A DNA stretch of 64,000 nucleotides from Xanthostigma xanthostigma (lineage: Eukaryota > Arthropoda > Insecta > Raphidioptera > Raphidiidae), in assembly GCA_963575645.1 (NCBI GenBank), contig OY754464.1, forward strand, positions 83,426,948 through 83,490,947, written 5' to 3'. Every line of letters starts with the position of its first letter. Position 1 is the stretch's first letter. A model generated the notes under the pieces. That model saw nothing but the letters and a program-made list of their open reading frames with translations, did no database searches and was not told where the DNA came from. Made by a program: the position numbers and the translations under genes. Of the stretch, positions 33,561 to 44,815 are shown piece after piece.

Positions 33561-34007
33561 ACATGTGCACAGAAACGGGCATTCACTCCAATACCTTTTC
33601 TACGCCACTGTTAACAAAAGAAATGTTCAGATTGAAACAAAAATATAACATTGTTATTGTAGATGTCAGTGCGATCAGCATGACGTAAGATGTAATGTGA
33701 CACTGCCAGGAGGAAAAAGAAAATCATTGCCTCGCGCTATACTCTATATATTCTCTTGTCTGGATTAAATATCCACTCTTGTGCTATACGACATGGTGGT
33801 CCCCTTCAGCCTCCCGTTGTCAGTGCCCCCCCCCATCCCCTCTCTCCTCTCACACGCTGTCACCCGTCCCCTCCCCAATCCCCATCCTCCTCTGCCAGTC
33901 TTCATCGGAGTAAATATATCTGATTTCTACTTACGAAACGTCTCGTGTTTTCGTACGGTGTCTTTGATTTCACATGAAACCTGTACGCTCGTTTTTTTCT
34001 ATAACAA

Positions 34008-34572
34008 TAGTGATGTGTCCACATGACTCTTTATTGGGAGCTGGCTCCGTGCGCTCCGCTCACTAAAAAGAGGAGCTACACTAGACAGTACGCACTGCAC
34101 AAGTGTACAGACTGCAGAGGTGTGAACTGTCATCATGCATGCTCAGGAGTCACGTAGCATTGCACAGCACAATACACACTCTGAGCTCATTTTAATATGA
34201 TTCTGATCTTATATTATTCGCATTTCGGATAAACTATAAAGTATGACAATAATAATGTTTATTGTTACAATATTATAATTTTGTCAACGACGTCAATGTG
34301 AATGGTTTAAGTCACTGTTAAGCTTAGTACTATTACACTTACAGTGTGTCATTCAACATTAAATGACTCAGGAAAGAATAACTCCGTACGTGCCTCTGTG
34401 GCCTGTGCTGTGTGCGCTCTGTAAATGTGCGAATGCAACAGTACAGAACTGCTCAGCACAGAGCAATGGCGCTCGGAGTGAGTCATTCACAAAAAAAAAG
34501 AGCGACTCGCTTCGCTCCGAGAAAGGAGTCGTTCATTATGAACGACTCGCTCAGGAGCGACACATCACTATT
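34008..34572. mobile_element. Non-autonomous hAT element, copy 2 (uninterrupted)
   Basis: It begins TAGTGATGTGTCCACATGAC and ends GGAGCGACACATCACTATT. The 8-bp duplication TATAACAA is at 34000-34007 and 34573-34580. This copy lacks the foldback insertion of copy 1 and shows the pre-insertion sequence near 34255. No transposase frame. The next stretch, 34573-34972, is featureless. Confidence 0.8.
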
Positions 34573-34972
34573 TATAACAAGCGACCGATACATTCTGACG
34601 TATGTACTACTTGCGCTTGTGATTTTGTTTGTCCCGAAGCCCTGGCTGAAATAACAAAAAAAACACGCTATCCGTACACCTGGCTACCTACGTTGTTCAA
34701 ATTTGCATTTTTTTCAAATAGAAGAAACATGGTGAATTTTTAAAACGAAACTGGTTTTCGATCACAGTTCAGATTTTATTTATTATGTGATGCATCTCTT
34801 TCCGTATGCCTCTATTATCTATGCGAGATGTCAAATGCTGACCCAGCTGTTTGAAGTGGATACATTTTTAATATTTGCAACTAATATAAAGAATAATGTG
34901 CCCTGTTTAAAATAATCCCGCACTAGCCTTATGGGGTTTGGCTCTGGGTTAAATTGATCGACAATGGTTTTA

Positions 34973-35515
34973 TTTTTGACGTGATAACGTCTTATAAATT
35001 GATGAATCACCAATCTTATAAATTGATGAAACACCGGCTGCATGCACGAAAAAGTGTAACGTTCCGCCTGACCCTGTGCGTGCTTTTCTCGAAAACGGCC
35101 CTAACGATTTGGATGAAATTTACTGAAAAAGGATTTTGCGGGGCAAAAAATCGTTTTAACTAGGTCTCATCTCTCAAAAAAATCGTTTTCTTACAAATTT
35201 TATCATTATAAAAATCAATTTTTTGACGTATGAAAATACTTAATATTGTAAGTAGGTTTTGGAATTTTATATAAACAATGAAACGATTGTTTCCAAAATA
35301 TTATGACAGTTAATCTTTGAGTCTTAAAATAAATACGAAAGAAAGAAAGTTAAAAAAAACAATTATTATTATAGGTGGTAAGTAATTTTAATAAATAAAA
35401 TTAACCTAAATTTGAAGCGAAAGATGCAGATTATTAAATATGATATTCGAGCGGAATACGTTATCACGTAAAACTATCGTCCGTAAACCGACTTTACAGA
35501 CAACCAATTTTTTTT
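34973..35515 (+). mobile_element. Family B element, copy 4
   Basis: From TTTTTGACGTGATAACGTC to TTACAGACAACCAATTTTTT. The interior matches copies 1 and 5, including GCACGAAAAAGTGTAACG and GGATGAAATTTACTGAAAAA. Confidence 0.7.
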
Positions 35516-35517
35516 AG

Positions 35518-35855
35518 TTTAAAGGTCACTAAGAAAAAGTGTCCATAGGCGCATAGCCTAAAAACCAATAGATTTTTAGCTACGAGATTTTAAATATTGG
35601 GATATCCATTGAATTCACAAACATGTTCCATGTTCAACTTTTCTGCTTTTTTTAGAAAGAGAAAAATAATCGAAAACTAGGTAATGTTGGAAGGTGTCAC
35701 CCATGTATAAAATAATAATGTCATATTCGGATTAATATTTCTAGAGCTGTTTTAAGATTGTAAATTCATTCCTATATCTAAAATCTCGTAGCTAAAAATC
35801 TATTGGTTTTTAGGCTACATGCGCCCATGGACATTTTTTCTTAGTGACCTTTAAA
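35518..35855. repeat. Foldback element with about 75-bp arms
   Basis: TTTAAAGGTCACTAAGAAAA at the left is mirrored by TTTTCTTAGTGACCTTTAAA. Inward, CCTAAAAACCAATAGATTTT is mirrored by AAATCTATTGGTTTTTAGGC. The spacer is about 190 bp. It sits directly between family B copy 4 and family C copy 2. Confidence 0.8.
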
Positions 35856-35883
35856 CTATATTAAATATTTATAACAAAAAAAA

Positions 35884-37483
35884 ATTGAACCGACTTCAAA
35901 ATATGCACTAAAAAGTAAAAAATAATTATTGTTATTTTTGGAGTCGGTGTCACATCGGAATTCGAAAGTAGCAATTTAAATCTTACATGTCTCTAGTTCT
36001 CGGAATAGATTTCATTTTGGCTGACACCGACTCCAAAAATAACAATAATTATTATTTTTTACTTTTTAGTGCATATTTTGAAGTCGGTTCAATTTTTTTG
36101 TTAAAAATATTTTATTTTTCTCTTTTTAGTGTTAGATAAAGTATTGCAATGGGTAGGCCAAGTATGCGTGCCTTTGAAATTTGAGAGTTTCCCTCGATTT
36201 CTCCGGATTCCACCATCAGATCCTGACTTGGTTCCGATGGGACCACCTCGGAAGTGCACTCTTTCGAATAAAAAAAAATTTTTAAAATCGGTCCATAATT
36301 GACGGAGAAATCGGTGAACATACATAAAAAAATTTGAAAAGAAGTTTGACCCTGCAGGCCATCCCTGTAACTTCCCGCTATTTTCGAGTTCAAAACGCTC
36401 AAAAATATATAAAATAAAGCAAGAAGTTTATTTTTTAGCTCTTAGAGCTCAAAAAAAAAACACTTTGTTACGAAATTTTCGTTCACGATATCTCATGAAC
36501 AAATGAACCGATTTTGATGCGATTTGCGGCAGTCGACGCAATTTTTTAACCTAAAAAAGTAATTTATTACAGAAAAATCGATCTCATTGGAATTTTACGA
36601 GCAATTAAAAAACACACTTTTTTACAAATTTTTCGTTCACGATATCTCGTGAACAAATGAGTCGATTTTGATGCGGTTTGCGGCGATCGACGCAGTTTTT
36701 TTAACCTAAGAAAGTAAATTATTACAAAAAAATCGATTTGATAAGAATTTTACGAGTAATTATAAAAAATTACTTTTTTCCTAATTTTTCGTTCACGTTA
36801 TCTCATGAACAAATGAACCAATTTTGATCTGGTTTGCGACAATCGACGCAGTTTTTTTAGTCTAAGAAAGTAATTTATTACAAAAAAAAATCGATCTGAT
36901 AACAATTTTAAGAGTCATTTTAAAAAAACACTTTTTTATAATTTTTTCGTTCACGGTATGTCGTGAACAAATGAACCGATTTTGATGCGGTTTGCGGAAA
37001 TCGACGCAGTTTGTTAAGGAGAAGAGCTGATTAGATTTTGGAATTAATCGGTTTAGTAGTTTAGAAAATATTTTACAAAAACAATTTTTTAAAAATTTTT
37101 GAAACTTGTTTATTTTAGGTTTCTCAAAATTTTTTGGGCCGAATCGTTTCAAATTTTCAGGAAGTCTAAGTTCACCAAGATCACGTCAAATGCCGCAAAC
37201 CGCGTTTCAGTCGGATACTCCGTTCAAAAGATATAAAAGGTTTACTTACATACATACACACACACACATAGAGCCCTACGGACATCATCGCCAAAATAGT
37301 TTCAATAGCTTCCTAGGACCTTAAAACGTCGAGATCTGGCGAAAACTCGATTTTCGAAAATCGGGGTGAAACCAATAACTCCGATTTTTGAAAAAAAAAA
37401 TATTTTTTTTTAAAGCGGGAAGTTAAAAAAAAAATATACAGTCGAACATAGAACCTCCTCCTTTTTTGAAGTCAGTTAAAAAT
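35884..37483 (-). mobile_element. Family C element, copy 2 (long variant)
   Basis: It begins TTGAACCGACTTCAAAATAT and ends CTTTTTTGAAGTCAGTTAAA. The first 220 bp form a hairpin around GGAGTCGGTGTC/GACACCGACTCC. The middle carries a tandem array (36461-37020) not found in the other C copies of this window. It ends about 150 bp before the terminal membralin exon. Short frames inside (for example 36101-36402) recur in other copies as repeat sequence and are not genes. Confidence 0.65.
36461..37020. repeat. 156-bp tandem repeat, 4 diverged units
   Basis: GTTCACGATATCTCATGAAC and its variants occur at 36481, 36635, 36791 and 36949. Each is followed by AAATGAACCGATTTTGATG and TCGACGCAGTTT. Periods are 154-158 bp and the units are clearly diverged, so the array is older than the 29-bp and 120-bp ones. 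Confidence 0.85.
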
Positions 37484-37633
37484 AAAACCATTGTCGATCA
37501 ATTTAACCGAGAACCAAATCCTATAAGGTTTGTGCTGGGTTCTTTCGATAGGCAGTACCACTCTGTTGTTATTCTCAAAAAACCCTAAATATTCTCGTCG
37601 GTTATTATAATGACGTTTCTTTTTTTGTTTCAG

Positions 37634-38344
37634 CATTCGATGCTGTATTTCTTCCACCACTACGAACTTCCGGTCATAGTTCAGCAAGCGGAACTGCAAC
37701 GGATCATAATGCGCAACCGGCATCCGGGCGGCGGCGGCGCCGGCATAGTTCAGGATCCGTACGTCGGCGGCGGCGACGTCGCGCCGCGCGACGGCGGCGC
37801 GCCCGCCGCACCGAACAACGCCCGCTTCCAACCGCGCGCCGGACTCGTCAACAGTCTGCTGCAACCGACGCCCAACGTTCCGCTCGCGACGCGATTGAAT
37901 CAACTCCTGTCGGCCGTGCGTACTTCGGCGCAGGTCGTCGCAGTCACCTCAGTACCGGGCGGAATTGCGACCGGCGCGCCTGGAAGTCCGTCGTCCGGAA
38001 GTGGGTCCGGTGCGTCGAGCGGAAACGAGGCGGGCGCCAGCGCGTCCGGAAGCGACTTTAACACGAGCGATGCGGGCGCCAGCGTGTCCGGAAGCGACGC
38101 GAGCGGAAGTGCGATCAGCGTGTCCGGAAGCGACACGAGCGGAAGTGCGATCAGTTCGTCCGGAAGCGGGGCGAGCGTTTCCGGGACTGAAAATGTTTCG
38201 AGTTCGAGCGACGCCAATTCCTCCGGTATGGTGATGCTCGAAAGCAGCGCCGGCGACGCGATCGAAAATCTCGACGCGCTGGCCATTGAGACTGATTTTG
38301 AAGATTTGTCCTTGAGTGATTCGGGAGAGAGTGAGAGTCGATAA
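37634..38344 (+). CDS. Membralin, terminal coding exon
   Basis: After a polypyrimidine tract and CAG at 37631-37633 the exon encodes 236 residues and stops with TAA at 38342-38344. The first 29 residues (HSMLYFFHHYELPVIVQQ, then AELQRIIMRNR) are the conserved end of membralin and continue the exon at 19245-19344. The rest is a low-complexity tail: Gly/Ala/Pro-rich, then Ser/Gly repeats (GSDASGSAISVS type, residues about 120-200), then an acidic end (DFEDLSLSDSGESESR). The region is strikingly GC-rich against its surroundings. The ATG at 37610 is only the intron polypyrimidine tract read in frame and is not a start. Confidence 0.9.
   Translation, partial: HSMLYFFHHYELPVIVQQAELQRIIMRNRHPGGGGAGIVQDPYVGGGDVAPRDGGAPAAPNNARFQPRAGLVNSLLQPTPNVPLATRLNQLLSAVRTSAQVVAVTSVPGGIATGAPGSPSSGSGSGASSGNEAGASASGSDFNTSDAGASVSGSDASGSAISVSGSDTSGSAISSSGSGASVSGTENVSSSSDANSSGMVMLESSAGDAIENLDALAIETDFEDLSLSDSGESESR
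38035..38190 (+). repeat. Coding repeats in the membralin tail
   Basis: GAGCGGAAGTGCGATCAG occurs twice, 36 bp apart, and GCGTGTCCGGAAGCGAC recurs through the region. They encode Ser/Gly/Asp-rich units. Being in multiples of 3 they keep the frame, and length may vary between individuals. Confidence 0.7.
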
Positions 38345-38700
38345 ATTGACGCAGTTGAACGCGTTTGAAGAACTGAAAAATCGTGTATATTTTGTGTACG
38401 TATATTATATTTTTTGTATAATTTTAAAGCCGTATTACCTATCCGTGTACAGGGTTGGATTTGCCATTTTTTTCCCGATTGTTTTTATTCTGTTTTTTTT
38501 TTAAGTGGCTCAGGTACTTTTTGTCTTTTTCGGTAAAATTGATATATTTCGTCTAAGAAACATTTTCAAAAATTTTATTTATTTAAAAAAAAACAACTAT
38601 TTTTTCACACTTTATTATTTTTTTACACAGTTTTTATTTTTTTGTAAGTATTTTGATTTATATAGTTCCATCTATTTTAATAAAATGAATTGCTGACATG
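38345..38700 (+). other. Membralin 3' UTR
   Basis: AT-rich sequence from the stop codon to just beyond AATAAA at 38679-38684. The run of T-rich stretches is compatible with a 3' UTR. The cleavage site is inferred, not seen. Confidence 0.55.
38679..38684 (+). terminator. Candidate poly(A) signal of membralin
   Basis: AATAAA lies 335 bp after the stop codon. It is the first canonical hexamer I see on the + strand after the exon. Confidence 0.55.
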
Positions 38701-39586
38701 AACCGAAGCTTATGGTGTGTTAATTTTTGTAGCGCGCCCTTGGCAGTAAAATCACGCCGTGACGGCAAACGGCATGACGCTCTCTTGTGCCGTCATTCCC
38801 CCTCTACGCCGCCGCTCTCGACTCCATTGTGTGTGTTTGCGCGCGCATATACTATACACTTCGTTGCCTCTCTCCGTGAGCTGTGTATTTCTTTATTAAT
38901 TCTAAATTCTACTATCACTTTTCACATCTCTTACGATGGCTTCATTTTTTTTTCGTTACACTTGTCACTTACTAAGAAATTTAGCATCGCATAAGTAAAA
39001 GTGAGAAATTATAATAATAATATATAATGACGCTACTCTGTGTGATCTATGTCAACAGCGCTGTTAAATTTAACTAATTATTGAAGCCTCTGTACTTATA
39101 GTTTCAAAAGATCGTGAAATCCATACCATAACTAGGTACAGGATAATTTTTAAGTTGATTCTTTTTTTAATATTCCAAGTAGGTAACTATTTTTAATCAA
39201 AACTCAAAAATGAAATAGAAACGGGCTTTCAGAGTTTTATCAAATTTTAAGTTCGGTCCTGGCGTTATGTTATGTCACTATGGAAATATGTTATGTCATT
39301 ATCAAGTGTTCACAGAAGTTGCTCGAAGTTGTCCCCGTTTTGTTGGACACAAAGATGCGTGTCTCGAAGCCATGCTTGTAGTAGCGAATTGTTTGGGATT
39401 CATTTCCGTGCAATCACTGAATCATTTGTAATGTTGCGTCACAGATCAGTATGAAATAAAAATCCAACTTTGTAGATGGATAAATGATTCAAAAAACCCA
39501 TCCTCATATTTTGACATCTCATTGTGATACATGGAGAACGGATATAATATTATGTTGTTACAATATGACCTTGACGGAAAGTTTAA
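38701..39586. other. no recognised feature
   Basis: Intergenic-looking sequence after the membralin 3' end. The frames at 38698-38994 and 39272-39454 are not protein-like. Confidence 0.4.
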
Positions 39587-39781
39587 TAGTGCTAACACAC
39601 GGTCGAACTTGGTCCTGTCCGACAACGGACATGGTACGGCGGATCTTGCAACAGACGACCGAATCTGTTCCCATCGAACCGGGCGGACACGCAGACTACT
39701 GTACAGACGAACAGATTTGGTACGGAGCGGACCAGATCCGCTGTCCGCTTCGAACCAAGTTCGACCGTCTGTTAGTACTAT
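39587..39781. mobile_element. 195-bp MITE with GACGGTCGAACTTGGT-type ends
   Basis: AACACACGGTCGAACTTGGT at the left is mirrored by ACCAAGTTCGACCGTCTGTT at the right. TAGTGC/GTACTA at the extremes suggests hAT-like ends. GC content is higher than in the flanks. The overlapping frames of about 100 codons across it are artefacts of its GC-rich sequence. Confidence 0.65.
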
Positions 39782-39900
39782 AACAGCTAACATTAATAAA
39801 CAAATCAGGGATGTGTAAACTAGTTATTTGCTGGACTGTATATAAGATAAATGTTATTCAGCGTAACGGCTGTTATCGCAATTTCACTTCTTTATGTCGT

Positions 39901-40090
39901 TGTAGTGGATACATACATTAAGTAGGTTAAGTTACGTATTTTAATTAAAATGCAACCCATGCGTTATTAACTAGAACAATTAAGTAAGGGTTATAATTAA
40001 TACGACCTTTGCAGTTTACATTTATACTACCTTTGCAGTTAACATTTCAATTAATATACATAACTTAACCTACTTAATGTATCCACTACA
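39901..40090. mobile_element. Family P palindromic MITE, copy 1
   Basis: TGTAGTGGATACATACATTA at the left and TTAATGTATCCACTACA at the right are inverted, and the complementarity continues through AAGTAGGTTAAGTTACGTA. It has 190 bp and no ORF. Confidence 0.75.
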
Positions 40091-40362
40091 TCGTATATCC
40101 TTACTATAGTTTAAACTCCGATCTTGGAAACGGTCGCTGTTTGGAGTTTCAAAAACTCTTCGGAGAGGATACGGGATTATGTAAAATTTGACTGCAATAA
40201 TCGGAATGAGTCGTTTGGAATCAAAAATATTAATAGTATATATTTATTTTTTAGTGTAGATTTTTACTCGATGAATTAATGCTGTGAAGTTTTATGTACT
40301 CTCTGTAATTGTACAAAACATAAATGTCCGTTTTCTAGTCATAGTTAATGATAGAAATATAT

Positions 40363-40980
40363 ACAGGGTGTCCCATTAAGAATGGGACATAGAACAACCG
40401 CAGATTCTCCAATTCAAAATAAAACGATTAAGCGAAATATGCTTAGATAAAATATTACTAGCTCTACCAGTGGCGTACGGCAGAAGTAAGTAATGCTTGT
40501 ACCCCTTCTAAATGTTACGCCGCTGTCTAAATTTTAATTTTGACTATAATTTTAATTTTTTTGATATTTTCTAAGTCAATAATGTACACTTGTTAGTTTG
40601 TTGTAAAGTCATTGGTTTTCGAGATATTCGCAGTTAGAGATAGATAGACATGTACTTTTTATTTGTATTATTAATAATATTCATTTTTACAATTTTGTCT
40701 TAAAAAAACTGCGAATATCTCGAAAATCAATGACTTTACAACACACTAACAAGTGTACATTATTGACTTAGAAAATATCAAAAAAATTAAAATTATTGTC
40801 AAAATTAAAATTTAGACAGCGGCGTAACATTTAGAAGGGGTACAAGCATTCCTTACTCCTGCCGTACGCCACTGGTAGAGCGAGTAACATTTTATCTAAG
40901 CATATTTCGCTTAATCGTTTTATTTTGAATTGGAGAATCTGCGGTTGTTCTATGTCCCATTCTTAATGGGACACCCTGTA
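40363..40980. mobile_element. Family F near-perfect palindrome, copy 1
   Basis: The ends are ACAGGGTGTCCCATTAAGAA and its complement TTCTTAATGGGACACCCTGT. The arms of roughly 270 bp are almost fully complementary; the spacer of about 80 bp contains GATAGATAGACATGTAC. Short outer hairpins (GTCCCATTAAGAATGGGAC) lie at both tips. A second copy at 59763-60533 has the spacer in the opposite orientation. No ORF; TA-rich flanks. Confidence 0.85.
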
Positions 40981-41211
40981 TAGCAAATTTGTGTATTCAT
41001 GACTCGGGAGGCAAATTATTACTTAGAAGTTAATTTAAACTTAGATTTTATGATGAAGACATCTTTAAATATTTCCTATTTTTGATATACGTCAAATCCG
41101 TGTTGGGCTTAAAAAATGTCTATTGACTGTGGTTTGGAGTCGATAAATTTTGTCGTGATTTGTTTTGAAGGAAGCAATGCCGTAAGACAAAAACTTTAAA
41201 TTTTGTCTTAA

Positions 41212-41618
41212 GAGTATTCGTCCCTGCAAATACCCCCTGCACCCTTCATCACAAATCTTTTCCCCTCGCCTAAAAACGGTTCGCGCTCTCCCGACGCTAT
41301 TTTTAAAGCTAGAGGGTTCTGGTAAACGCCAAATGAAAGACAAAGAATCAGACTACAGATCCTTCAGACGAATTTTTTTTCCAAAACTTACAACCTTTTG
41401 AAAAAAATAATAAGTTACATAATATTTCACACGTAGGCGAAACTGTTTTTCAAAAAATTCGCCTGAAGGATCTGTAGTCTGATTCTTTGTCTTTCATTTG
41501 GCGTTTACCAGAACCCTCTAGCTTTAAAAATAGCGTCGGGTGAGCGCGAACCGTTTTCAGGCGAGGGGAAAAGATTTGAGATGAAGGGTGCAAGGGGTAT
41601 TTGCAGGGACGAATACTC
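41212..41618. mobile_element. Family G foldback element, copy 2 (empty site for H)
   Basis: 407 bp with GAGTATTCGTCCCTGCAAAT and its complement at the ends, and TTAA on both sides (41208-41211, 41619-41622). The arms are about 190 bp. The centre reads GAAAAAAATAATAAGTTAC, uninterrupted, in contrast to copy 1. Confidence 0.8.
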
Positions 41619-41950
41619 TTAATCTCTGACATTGTAGTTTCGGGAGAAATCGTCCAAACTTTTTAAAGCAAAAAAAGTTATGTCAAGATAGATACGATTT
41701 GGGAAGATTAGCGAGTTATGATTTATTGAACAAAATTGTTTTGAAATTTAAGGCATATTTATTTAATAAAAATAAAATTTAAAGGAGTAAATAACATAAA
41801 CAAGCTGAATTAAATGTTGAACACAGTATTTGACAATAAAATCCTGAAGCGTTAAAAATTCTCTGAAGCGTGTCTATGTTGATAATTGACTTTGTTTGCT
41901 TAATATAACATGGAATATACCTATAGTACAGGTAATAGAGAATTTTTTTC

Positions 41951-42562
41951 TGCACTATCCTACAACTTTTTCTCGTTTTCTTACATAGGTTCAGTATCAC
42001 CCTAAATACACAAAATCCTTACAAATTAGGCGGGCGGAAGTGCCGCCATTTTGACAAAAACCGTTTCAGCCTATATCTCCCTAACCGTGCACTTGAGGCC
42101 AAAAAAGGTAATAACCTTTACTGTAGATAAATAAATTTACTATCTTTTTTGTTCAATAATTTTTTTGTATCACTTACCGTTTACGACTTATTCAACTATT
42201 ACGATTTGTTTATTGACTTTTGGACCCATATCTCTTCTAATAATTGTTTAAACAATAAAATGCTAATGACTTAAGTTTTAAATCTACAAATTTTCTACAA
42301 CTTTTACTTTAAAATTTTTTTTCTAAAATTAATATTTTTCAAGTTATAACGCGTTGAATGTTGCGCTACCGGGTGTAAGGTTAGTACGAGGTACGCATGA
42401 TGTAATGATAAAAATTCAATAAATATACAATAAAAGATTAATGATAGTGATATAATTAGCACTTCCGCCCGCTTAATTTGTAAGGATTTTGTGCATTTAG
42501 GGTCAATACGTGACACTGAACCTATTTAAGAAAACGAGAAAAAGTTGTAGGATAGTGCAATG
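41951..42562. mobile_element. MITE with about 105-bp inverted repeats
   Basis: TGCACTATCCTACAACTTTT is mirrored by AAAAGTTGTAGGATAGTGCA, and CAAATTAGGCGGGCGGAAGT is mirrored by ACTTCCGCCCGCTTAATTTG. The spacer is about 420 bp and has no recognised protein. The complementarity may extend to about 41926 and 42595. Confidence 0.75.
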
Positions 42563-43020
42563 TGGACGAAAATAACGACTCTATTATCTGTATTAATACT
42601 TTTGAAGTTTGGCAAATTCCTCCTGGGACATTCTGTATATTTTCTAAACCGATTCTCAAATACAGAATTTTCTGTTGACATAAGACGCTTGATTTTTTTG
42701 GAAAAGCCTAGCTGTATAAACCCTAGGTCGTGTTTTTATTTTTAAAACCCACACGATGGAAGTGAAACTTTTTTAGCCGTTTTTGTTATTTGTTTACTTT
42801 TTTTATTTTTATTACATCAAATCATGAAATAGTTTCATAAATGCGTTATATTTCCCAACCGGTGAATTATTTCGCCTGTTATAGAAAATTTCAGATACGT
42901 CGCTAAAAAGTTTCACTTCAAAAATTTATAGATTAATTATTATAGTCGCATCAATTCTTTAAATTTGTCATATTAACTATATTTGCGATGGGCTTTTAAA
43001 ATAGAGCACATCTATTCAAC

Positions 43021-43190
43021 TTGTAGTGGTTACACACATTAAGTAGGTTAAGTTACGTACATTAATGGAAATGTAAACTGCAAAGGTAGTTTTAACTAGA
43101 ACACTTAAGTAAGTGTTATAATCAATTGCAGTTTACATTTCAATTAATATAGACGTAACTTAGCCTACTTAATGTATGTATCCACTACAA
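43021..43190. mobile_element. Family P palindromic MITE, copy 2
   Basis: TTGTAGTGGTTACACACATT and GTATGTATCCACTACAA form the ends, with AAGTAGGTTAAGTTACGTA mirrored inside. Same family as 39901-40090. Its flanks 42563-43020 and 43191-43741 show no recognised feature. Confidence 0.75.
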
Positions 43191-43741
43191 AATTAATGAG
43201 ACTAATTATAAGATCATTGCGGGAAAAGTTTAACCTATAAAAATATTGAACTTATAAAATATTTTTTGTACGGGATGCCTCGCGCCTGGAGTAATGTGTC
43301 CAAAGGGCTGCACAAAAGACATATCTACAAATCTAAATCCGATACTGACAATGATTTTGTCATCCTCCCGAGTCATAGAACTTTGCACCGGTCCTACAAC
43401 ACTCTTGCTTCTAGTTTCTTATTAATTATACTAAAATATAAATTTTAAGGTCGACATATTGTAATTTTTAAGTGGAAATTTCTTGTGGGTACGAAATCGA
43501 GTTGTTCGGAACAGGGAATTTTGTTTTGTTTGGGGTAGTTTCGGTCTTACAAAGCATGTTACACCTTGTTCATGTAGATTTGAATTCCTAAAAATCTTTA
43601 TCGTATGTAAAATTAAGTTTTAAAAAATTAACCTGCCGATATTTTCACTCTAAATAATATATTCTTTTTTTTGTATTGTTCGTTTCTTAAAATCACATAT
43701 CCTCTGGCCATTTCACGTTAATGCCAATCATAGAGCTATAT

Positions 43742-44815
43742 TAAAATAGAGTAGTGAAAGTGTCTGCAATTAAGAGCGAGAACACTTCCTTACCTGTAAT
43801 TAATGATGCAAACAGTGCTGATTTGAGTAGGTTTTCTGCAGCGTTCTTTCTCTTAACTGAGTACACTGTCACTTGTGGAAATAGAGTACGCGAGAGAGTA
43901 GTGAAAGTGCCTGCAATTAAGAGCGAGAACACTTCCTTACCTGTAATTAATGATGCAAACAGTGCTGATTTGAGTAGGTTTTCTGCAGCGTTCTCTCTCT
44001 CTTAACTGAGAACTCTGTCACTTATGGAAATAGAGTACGCGAGAGAGTAGTGAAAGTGTCTGCAATTAAGAGCGAGAACAGTTCCTTACCTGTATGGTAA
44101 CTGATGATGCAAACAGTGCTGATTTGAGTAGGTTTTCTGCAGCGTTCTCTCTCTCTCCCTTAACTGAGGACACTGTCACTTGTGGAAATAGAGTACGCGA
44201 GAGAGTAGTGAAAGTGTCTGCAATTAAGAGCGAGAACAGTTCCTTACCTGTATGGTAACTGATAATGCAAACATTGCTGATTTGCGTTCTCTCTCTTAAC
44301 TGAGAACACTGTCACTTATGGAAATAGAATACGCGAGAGAGTAGTGAAATTGTCTGCAATTAAGAGCGAGAACAGTTCCTTACCTGTATGGTAACTGATG
44401 ATGCAAACAGTGCTGATTTGAGTAGGCTCTCTGCAGCGTTCTCTCTCTCTTAACTGAGAACTCTGTCACTTATGGAAATAGAGTACGCGAGAGAGTAGTG
44501 AAAGTGTCTGCAATTAAGAGCGAGAACAGTTCCTTACCTGTATGGTAACTGATGATGCAAACAGTGCTGATATGAGTAGGTTTTCTGCAGCGTTCTCTCT
44601 CTCTCCCTTAACTGAGGACACTGTCACTTGTGGAAATAGAGTACGCGAGAGAGTAGTGAAAGTGTCTGCAATTAAGAGAGAGAACAGTCCCTTACCTCTG
44701 TGGTAACTAATGATGCCAAACAATGCTGATTTGAGTAAACAAATTTCTGGTTTTCTGCACCGTTCTCTCTCTTAACTGAGGACACTGTCACTTATGGAAA
44801 ACATGGGCACTAGCG
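43742..44815. repeat. Tandem array of a roughly 150-bp unit, 7 copies
   Basis: GTAGTGAAAGTGTCTGCAAT or a variant starts at 43751, 43898, 44047, 44205, 44341, 44495 and 44653. Each unit includes GATGCAAACAGTGCTGATTT, TTTTCTGCAGCGTTCTCTCT and GAAATAGAGTACGCGAGAGA. The fourth unit has a deletion. A lone related copy at 50227-50399 has inverted ends, so the array seems to be an amplified MITE. Confidence 0.9.

Noticed and set aside
37610..37633. ATG start for a 244-codon gene
   Set aside because: These eight codons are the polypyrimidine tract and acceptor of the last membralin intron; the exon begins at 37634.
37472..38286. Minus-strand frames opposite the membralin exon
   Set aside because: They are GC-rich shadows of the real coding strand; their composition follows from the Ser/Gly/Ala codons on the plus strand.
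39446..39818. Protein-coding frames of about 100 codons on both strands
   Set aside because: They are explained by the GC-rich 195-bp MITE at 39587-39781, and the frames extend into unrelated flanks.
43742..44815. CRISPR-like or coding array
   Set aside because: The units of about 150 bp are contiguous and include the supposed spacers; the 83-codon frames within differ between units.
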